Source: Acidobacteriaceae bacterium
Lineage (GTDB): Bacteria > Acidobacteriota > Terriglobia > Terriglobales > Acidobacteriaceae
Direction of reading: 5' to 3'
DNA: 11,290 nt
NCBI GenBank assembly: GCA_025462805.1
Contig: JAOAPJ010000080.1
Location: 1-11,290, forward strand
The notes under the pieces: generated by a model
Databases searched by the model: none
What the model was told of the DNA's origin: nothing
What the model saw: the letters and a program-made list of their open reading frames with translations, nothing else
Translations under genes and position numbers: made by a program
In this document: positions 1 through 4,783 of the stretch, in pieces
How the letters are laid out: every line of letters begins with the position of its first letter
How positions within the stretch are numbered: the stretch's first letter is position 1

Positions 1-710
1 AGAAGGGCTACGAGGTAGACAAAGGCACCTATGTCACCGTCACCTCCGACGAGTTGAAGACGCTCGAGGCGGCCTCCTCCGACGTGATGGAGATTCAGCA
101 GTTCGTCTCACTGGATGAGGTGGACCCAATCTTCTTCCAGACCTCGTATTACTCCGCTGCAGAAGAATCCGGGAAGCGTGCCTACAACCTGCTGTTCCGC
201 GGGATGAGCAACGAAAAGCTCGCCGCCATCGCGAAGGTCACGATGAGCGGGCGCGAGCAGGTGGTGCTGATCCGTCCCTACGATGGCGGCCTGCTGCTGC
301 ACACGCTCTACTATCCCGCCGAGGTGCGCGAAGTGGGCGAGTACGGCCACGACACCGCATCCGAGGTGCCTGCGCAAGAGGTCGCACTGGCGGAGAAGTT
401 CATGGAGTCTCTGCGGGCGTCCTTCCAGGCCGAGCAGTTCCAGGACAACTATAAGGAGCAGGTGCTGGCGCTGATCGAGACCAAGCGCGCTGGCATGGCT
501 CCGGCGCCCGGCGTGGAGAAACGCCGCCTCGCTCCCGTCGTCGACCTGATGAGCGCGCTGAAGCAGAGTCTGGCAGAGAAGGAGCGCGGCCGCCCCACGC
601 TGGTGCCGCCGGCAGCGGCTACCGCTACGAAGAAGGAGCCGCAGCGCGCCGGCAAGGACGTAGCCGTCAAAGAGACTGGCGGCAAGAGCCGCAAGAGCAA
701 GGCTGTGTAA
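1..710 (+). CDS. ku: Ku DNA end-binding protein, C-terminal part (5' end outside window)
   Basis: This is the bacterial Ku homodimer subunit of non-homologous end joining. It encircles broken DNA ends and recruits the ligase LigD. The frame is open from codon position 3 and gives 235 residues up to the TAA at 708-710. Bacterial Ku is usually about 270-300 residues, so roughly 50-65 N-terminal residues lie upstream. Recognisable Ku core pieces are the opening KGYEVDKGTYV, then EVDPIFFQTSYY, AYNLLFRGM, REQVVLIRPYDGGLLLHTLYY and FQDNYKEQVLALIETKRAG. The last 60 or so residues are a low-complexity Lys/Arg/Ala-rich tail, typical of bacterial Ku and thought to help DNA threading or LigD contact. 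A TTG at 54 is open but internal to the domain, so it is not the start. No ligD is visible downstream. The family call is secure; only the N-terminus is unseen. Confidence 0.95.
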   Translation, partial: KGYEVDKGTYVTVTSDELKTLEAASSDVMEIQQFVSLDEVDPIFFQTSYYSAAEESGKRAYNLLFRGMSNEKLAAIAKVTMSGREQVVLIRPYDGGLLLHTLYYPAEVREVGEYGHDTASEVPAQEVALAEKFMESLRASFQAEQFQDNYKEQVLALIETKRAGMAPAPGVEKRRLAPVVDLMSALKQSLAEKERGRPTLVPPAAATATKKEPQRAGKDVAVKETGGKSRKSKAV

Positions 711-743
711 CCAGAAAATGCCTGCTGCAGGAGACAGGCGGTC

Positions 744-1166
744 ATGGCTGATGAACTTCGAGCCCCGCTGAATGAGCGTGTGGTTCTGCAGCCCATGCTT
801 TCGGTGCGCGGCGGCTCGAAGGCAGTCGAGTTCTATATGCGGGCGTTCGGAGCGAGCGAGCTCTTTCGTATCAGTGAGGACAACATATCGGTCGTCGCCC
901 GCCTGGCTATCGGAAAGTCAGAATTCTGGGTGGCCGACGAATCACCCGCGCATGAGAACTACAGTCCAGCGTCGCTCAACGGCAGCACAGTCCGGATGTT
1001 GCTGATAGTCGATGATCCAGATGCGCTTGCAGCTCAGGCCGTGAGGGCGGGCGCAAGGCTGGTGAACCCGGTCGAGGATCAGCCATACGGCTGGCGCGTG
1101 GGCCGTGTGGTGGATCCGTTCGGGCACCACTGGGAGATCGGGAAGCCGATCGAGGATCTAGGGTGA
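744..1166 (+). CDS. VOC / PhnB-like (glyoxalase-fold) protein
   Basis: A 140-residue protein of the vicinal oxygen chelate superfamily, closest in style to PhnB-like members. The opening VLQPMLSVRGGSKAVEFYMRAFGA is the usual first beta strand plus helix of the fold, and the end VVDPFGHHWEIGKP is the usual last strands (DPFGHxW). The length fits one two-module VOC chain. No specific substrate can be named: this fold covers metal-dependent lyases, dioxygenases and resistance proteins, and PhnB-like members often lack a proven activity. The start is ATG 744, with GGAG at 730-733 upstream. GCCTG (720-724) and CAGGC (735-739) could fold a small hairpin whose loop presents that ribosome site. It follows Ku by 33 bp in the same direction, so the two may be co-transcribed. 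It ends only 17 bp from the stop of the convergent glycosyltransferase. Confidence 0.85.
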   Translation: MADELRAPLNERVVLQPMLSVRGGSKAVEFYMRAFGASELFRISEDNISVVARLAIGKSEFWVADESPAHENYSPASLNGSTVRMLLIVDDPDALAAQAVRAGARLVNPVEDQPYGWRVGRVVDPFGHHWEIGKPIEDLG

Positions 1167-1183
1167 CGGGCACGTCTCCCGAA

Positions 1184-2377
1184 TCATCTCGCTATGGAGA
1201 CTGCCACTTGACTGCCCTGAGAAACTCGCGAGTGGAGGATATCTACGAACCTTCTCGCAAACGAGGCCGGCGTTCGCTCCCCTGTATCGAGAGACTTATG
1301 GGCAGCAGCTGCAAAGTCCTCTCGCTGTTCCGGATGTCGTGCCGCCCACACGAGGGAACGCGCGAACTCTGTCCAGTCACCAGGAGGCACTAACCAACCT
1401 GTTCTACCATCCGCCAGTAATTCCGGTACTCCATCGACAGCCGCAGCAACAATCGGCAATCCAGCATCCATCGCTTCAAGAAGAATCATCGCGAACGGCT
1501 CCCGTCGCGACGGTAGAGCAAGCAGATCCATTGTTTGCAGCAGAAGGGGAACATCGTTGCGTTGTCCCAACATCAGCACACTGCCTTCTAGCCCCAGCTC
1601 GCTTACCCGCTCTCTTAACTTCTGCTCATATGGCTTGTCGTGGTTGAAGAGAGCTGAACCGACGATGACGAGTGCCATGCGCGGCTCCTGGCGACACGCT
1701 TTCGCGAAAGCCTCGACCAGGGCGATCTGATTCTTGCGCGGACATATCTGCCCCGCACAGACAACCGCAAAGCGACCTTCCATGCCCAATTGGGTTCGCA
1801 TTGCGGCACGTTGCTCCGCGGTAAATGCGGTCTTCCCCCGTGCCGCCACATTATGCAGCACTGTTGTCTTTCTCGAAAGCACTCTGCGGAAGATGCCACC
1901 CGCGAATCGATCGCCCGTTGCGCGCGATACCGCGATGAGATTGGTTCGTCGAGATAGCGCCGCCAGCGTGCGAATGGCAGGCGAGAATGGGTGGCGTGGC
2001 AGCATGTCATGAACATGCCACACTACCGGTACATCCATCCCAATCGTTGCCAGCGTGGCCACAATGCCGGCGCGCACACTATTGGCATGAATCATGTCAG
2101 GATTACGCGTTTGGAACTGCTGCCGAAGCTCGCGGATCGAAGCGCCTATAGAGCGGAGATACTGGGCGAGCCGCAGCGGACTGAGCGTGAATCGCGCCTT
2201 GAGCGACGAGCACTCCGCGGATGCGAAGCCAAGTCTCGTCACCTCATTGTGCAGCGCGCCGCTCGGTGAGAGCACGAGCAACTCGAGCCCCAGGCCCTCT
2301 AAATAAGGAAGCGCGTTTAACAGGACCCGCTCCGCCCCAGCAATAACATCGGTGTGGTTATAGTGAATAACTCTCAT
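1184..2377 (-). CDS. GT4-family glycosyltransferase (GT-B fold)
   Basis: A 397-residue retaining glycosyltransferase of the GT4 type, expected at the cytoplasmic face of the inner membrane, moving a sugar from a nucleotide-sugar donor onto a lipid-linked exopolysaccharide precursor. The N-terminal acceptor half begins MRVIHYNHTDVIAGAERVLL, with the glycine-rich loop near residues 14-18, then MIHANS and VVWHVHDM. The donor half starts near residue 210 with VVCAGQICPRKNQ and holds the E-x7-E motif of GT4 enzymes (EPFAMILLE, residues 293-301), followed by AGLP and GVPELL. It resembles the product of 3245-4474 along its length (IHxNS, WHVxD, PELGLxxV-like loops, E-x7-E), so the two are probably paralogues. 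The start is ATG 2377, with only a weak GAGACGG ribosome site before it. Donor and acceptor cannot be read from sequence. Its long leader may be regulatory. Confidence 0.9.
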   Translation of the reverse strand: MRVIHYNHTDVIAGAERVLLNALPYLEGLGLELLVLSPSGALHNEVTRLGFASAECSSLKARFTLSPLRLAQYLRSIGASIRELRQQFQTRNPDMIHANSVRAGIVATLATIGMDVPVVWHVHDMLPRHPFSPAIRTLAALSRRTNLIAVSRATGDRFAGGIFRRVLSRKTTVLHNVAARGKTAFTAEQRAAMRTQLGMEGRFAVVCAGQICPRKNQIALVEAFAKACRQEPRMALVIVGSALFNHDKPYEQKLRERVSELGLEGSVLMLGQRNDVPLLLQTMDLLALPSRREPFAMILLEAMDAGLPIVAAAVDGVPELLADGRTGWLVPPGDWTEFARSLVWAARHPEQREDFAAAAHKSLDTGERTPASFARRFVDILHSRVSQGSQVAVSIAR

Positions 2378-2416
2378 CGTCCGTCTCGAAGTAAAATGTC
2401 TTGAGTTAGATGAATG

Positions 2417-2469
2417 CGGCGAGAAAGACTATTTTGCAGAGAACGCGCTGGGGGAGCGACCTCTCGCCG
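2417..2469 (-). promoter_or_regulatory. Nested stem-loop in the leader of the minus-strand glycosyltransferase
   Basis: CGGCGAGA (2417-2424) and TCTCGCCG (2462-2469) form a perfect 8-bp inverted repeat. Inside it, CGCT (2446-2449) and AGCG (2455-2458) form a second stem around a five-base loop (C5 in the minus-strand RNA). The element ends 40 nt before the start codon at 2377, so it would lie in the 5' untranslated leader. It does not cover the ribosome site. It could be an attenuating or protein-binding leader, or a DNA operator. The pairing is seen directly; a regulatory role is inference. Confidence 0.35.
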
Positions 2470-2511
2470 ACCGGCTAAGATATCCAGTGATTCCCCAGAG
2501 CATAACCTCGA

Positions 2512-2540
2512 TTGCCTGTTTACTCCTAATAAACTAAGGT
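2512..2540 (+). promoter_or_regulatory. Promoter-like -35/-10 pair, plus strand
   Basis: TTGCCT (2512-2517) and TAAGGT (2535-2540) are separated by exactly 17 bp. Each matches the sigma-70 type consensus in about four of six positions (TTGACA, TATAAT). The spacer is itself an inverted repeat, GTTTA (2518-2522) and TAAAC (2530-2534), which could be an operator. It points into the structured segment, with a start expected near 2547. Weak matches like this occur by chance, so confidence is low. Confidence 0.25.
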
Positions 2541-2546
2541 AATGCT

Positions 2547-2715
2547 ATCTGCGCAAAGCGGAGACATCAGTAACCCGGTGCAAGGCGGCCTATCCAACCG
2601 TACAAATGCCAGTCAGCGCCCCACAAGAAATATGTGGGCGCGCTGGCTGAATTTGCCAAAATTCAGGAAAAAGGCAGAAATGCCGAGGGATCTCGTAAAA
2701 ATTAGGCTTTTATTT
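2547..2715 (+). ncRNA. Candidate structured small RNA (unrecognised family)
   Basis: In the plus-strand orientation the segment could fold as a series of hairpins: TCTGC/GCGGA around a GCAAA loop (2548-2562), a 16-bp stem (2610-2649), GGCA-GAAA-TGCC with a GNRA tetraloop (2673-2684) and CGAG-GGAT-CTCG (2684-2695), followed by an A/T-rich run. Two of the stems use G-U pairs (2550 with 2560, 2613 with 2646) that would be A-C mismatches on the other strand, which favours plus-strand RNA. A promoter-like pair sits just upstream. No downstream plus-strand gene exists for it to lead, so an independent RNA fits better than a riboswitch. I do not recognise a known family. The 3' end is a guess. Confidence 0.28.
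2610..2649. repeat. Strong 16-bp hairpin (inverted repeat)
   Basis: The left arm 2610-2625 pairs with 2633-2649 across a 7-base loop (AGAAATA). The core CAGCGCCCCACA pairs perfectly with TGTGGG plus GCGCTG, interrupted by one unpaired C at 2639. Four more pairs extend it, one of them a G-U in plus-strand RNA. No T-run follows on the plus strand, and only ATTTGT follows on the minus strand, so it is not a standard intrinsic terminator. It may be part of a small RNA or a REP-like palindrome. Confidence 0.6.
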
Positions 2716-2734
2716 AAATTACATTAAATACGAG
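2692..2734. repeat. AT-rich segment bounded by a 6-bp inverted repeat
   Basis: CTCGTA (2692-2697) and TACGAG (2729-2734) bound a 31-nt, very AT-rich interior that contains a second weak inverted pair TAAAA/TTTTA. It is the most AT-rich spot in this part of the window. It could end transcription from either side, act as a bent-DNA or nucleoid-protein site, or contain a promoter for the minus-strand glycosyltransferase. No choice can be made from sequence alone. Confidence 0.4.
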
Positions 2735-2780
2735 TACACCTTCAGGATGGACAGACGGTGCCCGCCATCCGCGCATTGGC

Positions 2781-3179
2781 TCAATGCATTGCCCCATGTT
2801 CGTAGCCGCGCTGATAAGCCTGCCGATAGAGAGACTGGTACTGGTCGCGGCTCAATCTACCTTCCAAGTCATGATTGGCGGGCCTGGAGAAGCGCGGCTT
2901 ATCCTTTGCTTCCGCCGTCTCGCCATGATTCCGGTCGCGGCGGCCGTCTTCCCAACCATCATGGTAGCCCCAACGTGTCGCAATGTTGGGTTCAGCATCA
3001 CTGTCATGATAATAAAATCCGTACCCAGGATCGGGCAATGGAACGTATTCGCTCGAAGCCGTCTTGCTCTGACCCTGGGAGAATGGAGCCGTGACTGATA
3101 TCAGGAGGAATAAAGCCGGGGCAAGCTTCCTCAGGAAACGGGAACTCACCCTTCTCTCCTCATACCCTTTTATCGTCAT
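2781..3179 (-). CDS. Small secreted protein with GY-x-x-G type repeats
   Basis: A 132-residue protein of unknown function, probably exported. From ATG 3179 it has a basic N-terminus, a hydrophobic stretch at residues 19-33 (LAPALFLLISV) and a likely signal cleavage near SQG-Q (34-37). The mature part is polar and rich in Tyr, Gly, Arg and His, with repeat-like pieces GYHDGWEDGRRDRNHG in the middle and YRQAYQRGYEHG near the end. From memory, proteins with this DG..DR..G then Y..GY..G layout are common in Acidobacteria and uncharacterised. Start choice: ATG 3179 has GAGGAG seven bases upstream; the ATG at 3194 lacks a ribosome site; GTG 3149 has GAGGAG six bases upstream and would give a shorter, more standard signal peptide of 122 residues in total. 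It lies 65 bp after the second glycosyltransferase on the same strand, so co-transcription is likely. No catalytic motif is visible. Confidence 0.75.
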   Translation of the reverse strand: MTIKGYEERRVSSRFLRKLAPALFLLISVTAPFSQGQSKTASSEYVPLPDPGYGFYYHDSDAEPNIATRWGYHDGWEDGRRDRNHGETAEAKDKPRFSRPANHDLEGRLSRDQYQSLYRQAYQRGYEHGAMH

Positions 3180-3194
3180 CCCTTGTCTCCTCAT
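3149..3194 (-). repeat. Duplicated ribosome-binding/start segment
   Basis: A 15-nt unit occurs twice at the start of the small secreted protein, at 3180-3194 and 3149-3163, with 14 of 15 positions identical. Read on the minus strand it is ATGAGGAGACAAGGG and ATGAGGAGAGAAGGG. Each copy is followed directly by a start codon in the same frame: ATG at 3179 after the first, GTG at 3149 after the second. Each therefore provides a GAGGAG ribosome site at good spacing, and two translation starts 30 nt apart are possible. Confidence 0.6.
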
Positions 3195-3244
3195 CGAAAA
3201 GCTGTTCGTCCAATCCGCTTAGATGAATGCGCTGGCGAATCGAT

Positions 3245-4474
3245 TTATGCGAACCCGGCCAACGCACGATATATGGCTTCCACCTTGCGAGCCGTTGTTT
3301 CGATGGTGAAGTTTTGAACCACCCGCTCCCTGCCTCGGGCGCCCATGCGCTGTCTTTGCTGGGGATCTCTTAGCAGTCCTCGGATTGCGTCTGCCATGGC
3401 CACTGCGTCGCCCATTGGCACCAGCAGACCCGTAAAGCCGTCCTGCACAATCTCTGGAACCCCTCCACCATTCGTGGCAACCACTGCCTTTCCAGCCGCC
3501 ATAGCCTCAATGATCACCTGACCGAGCGGCTCACCCGTGATGGATGCATGAACCATAAGATCCATCTGTTCAAGCAGGGGACCTATGCCGCTGATGAATC
3601 CGTGAAAAACAACCCTCGACTCAACCCCGAGCTCTTTGCAAAGTGCATGAAGCCTGTCCTCGTATTCTCTTTCTGCGAACAGCGGTGCACCTATAATTTC
3701 GAAGCGGGTATTTGGAAATTCGGACTGCAACATCGCCGCGGCCCTGATAAACACATCTTGCCCCTTCCAGGGAGCAATCCTTCCGGCCAGGCCCACGCGC
3801 ATCTCTGAGTTTCCCGTCAGCTCATTCACAGGTTCGCTGGACAGCGGAGTGCCGTCATGAACAACTTGCCGCTTGCTCTCCAGGGCGACCCCGGAAGCGA
3901 TCGCCATTCCTGGGTTGGAGGCCTCCAGGTGTAGGGTGCGAAGCGTAGCTTCCGAATTCGCGATCACATAGTCGGGGACGTTGCGACAAAGGGTGCGAAT
4001 GAGTTTGACCACAGCGCGCGGCAGGTAATCAGGCTCAATCCGGTCTCGAACATGCCAGATAATGCGAATACCAGCGAGTTTTCCGGCAAGTCCACCAATC
4101 AGATCCGCTTTAAGAGAGTTTGTATGGATCAGGTCCGCTTCCATCTGCCGAGCGAAACTCGCCAATCTCCAGGCATAGCGGCCGGACACGGCGATGGATT
4201 CGAACTTCGCCAGGGAGCGCCAGCCGAGGTCATCTTTTCTTATGCGCGCGACTCGCTCGCCAAGCTTGAACACATGTACTTCGCACTCGCTGCGCAAAAG
4301 ATCTTCCAGCGGACCATTCTCGCCAAGCACCACAATCGGGTACACCAATTCACGATCGAGGCTACGGATCAGGTTGAGGAGAGCTATCTCCCCACCTCCC
4401 ATCTTCGCCGTATGGTCGAAGAAGAGAACTCGTAACTGCTTAGTGCGTGTATCTTTTGACGTGGCTCGCGGCAA
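3245..4474 (-). CDS. GT4-family glycosyltransferase (GT-B fold), TTG start
   Basis: A 409-residue GT4-type enzyme, expected to extend a lipid-linked sugar chain at the inner face of the cytoplasmic membrane. The acceptor half starts LRVLFFDHTAKMGGGEIALL (glycine loop near residues 25-28), then LIHTNS and IIWHVRDRIE. The donor half starts near residue 225 with VGLAGRIAPWKGQD and carries the E-x7-E motif EPLGQVIIE at residues 315-323, then AAGK, GGVPEIV and GFTGLLVP. The length fits the family. There is no ATG before the conserved first strand; TTG 4474 is chosen because AGGGGAG (forward 4483-4489) lies eight bases upstream on the coding strand. It is the first gene of the minus-strand group and diverges from the export operon. 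It resembles the enzyme at 1184-2377 closely enough to suggest duplication. Sugar specificity cannot be read. Confidence 0.9.
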   Translation of the reverse strand: MPRATSKDTRTKQLRVLFFDHTAKMGGGEIALLNLIRSLDRELVYPIVVLGENGPLEDLLRSECEVHVFKLGERVARIRKDDLGWRSLAKFESIAVSGRYAWRLASFARQMEADLIHTNSLKADLIGGLAGKLAGIRIIWHVRDRIEPDYLPRAVVKLIRTLCRNVPDYVIANSEATLRTLHLEASNPGMAIASGVALESKRQVVHDGTPLSSEPVNELTGNSEMRVGLAGRIAPWKGQDVFIRAAAMLQSEFPNTRFEIIGAPLFAEREYEDRLHALCKELGVESRVVFHGFISGIGPLLEQMDLMVHASITGEPLGQVIIEAMAAGKAVVATNGGGVPEIVQDGFTGLLVPMGDAVAMADAIRGLLRDPQQRQRMGARGRERVVQNFTIETTARKVEAIYRALAGFA

Positions 4475-4533
4475 TACTTACACTCCCCTATTAAAGTCTG
4501 ATTAATATTGCGCCCATTTATTCCATACACCGC

Positions 4534-4584
4534 CACTAGAAGCACTAGAGATAGCACGAATTCTTTGTGCTCCATTAGAAGCAC
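4534..4584. repeat. Cluster of AGCAC / TAGAAGCAC repeats
   Basis: CACTAGA occurs at 4534-4540 and 4543-4549 (9-bp step). TAGAAGCAC occurs at 4537-4545 and 4576-4584. AGCAC occurs at 4541-4545, 4553-4557 and 4580-4584, and its inverse GTGCT at 4567-4571. A dense set of short direct and inverted copies between divergent genes is what a transcription factor site would look like. No regulator is known or encoded nearby in the window, so this is a candidate only. Confidence 0.35.
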
Positions 4585-4665
4585 AGCGGGCATTCTTTAT
4601 CAAAGCTTCTAACGGCGAGCCGGTCTAACAAGGTTATGGTCTTAACATCACCGACGATTCGCTCA

Positions 4666-4705
4666 GCTGGCATTAAATGGATCGTCTCTATTAGATCCGG
4701 CCAGC
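4666..4705 (+). promoter_or_regulatory. Two-part stem-loop upstream of the export operon
   Basis: GCTGGC (4666-4671) pairs with GCCAGC (4700-4705), and inside it GGATC (4679-4683) pairs with GATCC (4694-4698) around a 10-base loop. The internal loop is lopsided: ATTAAAT on one side, one G on the other. It ends 78 nt before the ATG at 4784. If transcription starts upstream, it would be a leader structure of the operon. No T-run follows, so it is not a simple attenuator. Confidence 0.35.
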
Positions 4706-4783
4706 ATAGACCGCCAACCCAGAGGCTACCTGACCCGCTCAAGAAGGGCGCGGCGCCTCCATCCCTCTCGGAGCATTGTCGGC

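Larger units (their letters stand above)
2378..2780. other. 403-bp noncoding gap with several secondary structures
   Basis: No convincing gene lies here. From left to right it holds: the leader of the minus-strand glycosyltransferase with an 8-bp inverted repeat (2417-2469); a plus-strand promoter-like pair (2512-2540); a short hairpin (2548-2562); a 16-bp hairpin (2610-2649); a 7-bp palindrome TGAATTT/AAATTCA (2648-2665); a GAAA-capped hairpin (2673-2684); an AT-rich stretch enclosed by CTCGTA/TACGAG (2692-2734); and a GGATGG/CCATCC stem (2745-2770) just past the stop of the small secreted protein. The promoter of the minus-strand glycosyltransferase is probably also here, but I see no clear -35/-10 pair for it. 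Confidence 0.7.
4475..4783. promoter_or_regulatory. 309-bp divergent control region of the polysaccharide locus
   Basis: This spacer separates the two transcription directions and should hold both promoters. The part near 4490-4610 is AT-rich compared with the genes. On the minus strand AATATTAAT and TTTAATA, close to the TTG start, could be -10 material, but no good -35 is seen. No clear sigma-70 or sigma-54 promoter can be defined for the plus operon, and I find no JUMPstart/ops-like element. The region contains repeated TAGAAGCAC and AGCAC motifs (4534-4584), a CGGC-GA-GCCG palindrome near 4613-4622 and a larger hairpin (4666-4705). An apparent open frame running through it on the minus strand overlaps the start of the co-polymerase gene and does not look like a real protein. 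Confidence 0.6.

Noticed and set aside
1167..1181. CGGG/CCCG stem between the convergent VOC and glycosyltransferase genes as a two-way terminator.
   Set aside because: The stem is only 4 bp and has no T-run on either side.
1163..1647. Plus-strand open frames opposite the first glycosyltransferase.
   Set aside because: They are antisense to a well-supported GT4 gene and show no protein-like features.
2548..2600. Pieces like GCGCAAAGC and (on the other strand) CGGGTTACTGA suggested a cyclic-di-GMP (GEMM-I) riboswitch.
   Set aside because: The matching pieces are on opposite strands and the GGCAAACC segment and paired helices of GEMM-I are absent.
2542..2727. Plus-strand open frame of 61 codons in the intergenic gap.
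   Set aside because: It has only AAGG two bases before the ATG, no recognisable domain, and coincides with strong RNA-like hairpins, so noncoding use is more likely.
2745..2770. GGATGG/CCATCC stem just after the small secreted protein as its terminator.
   Set aside because: Six pairs around a 14-nt loop, with no T-run following on the minus strand; too weak to call.
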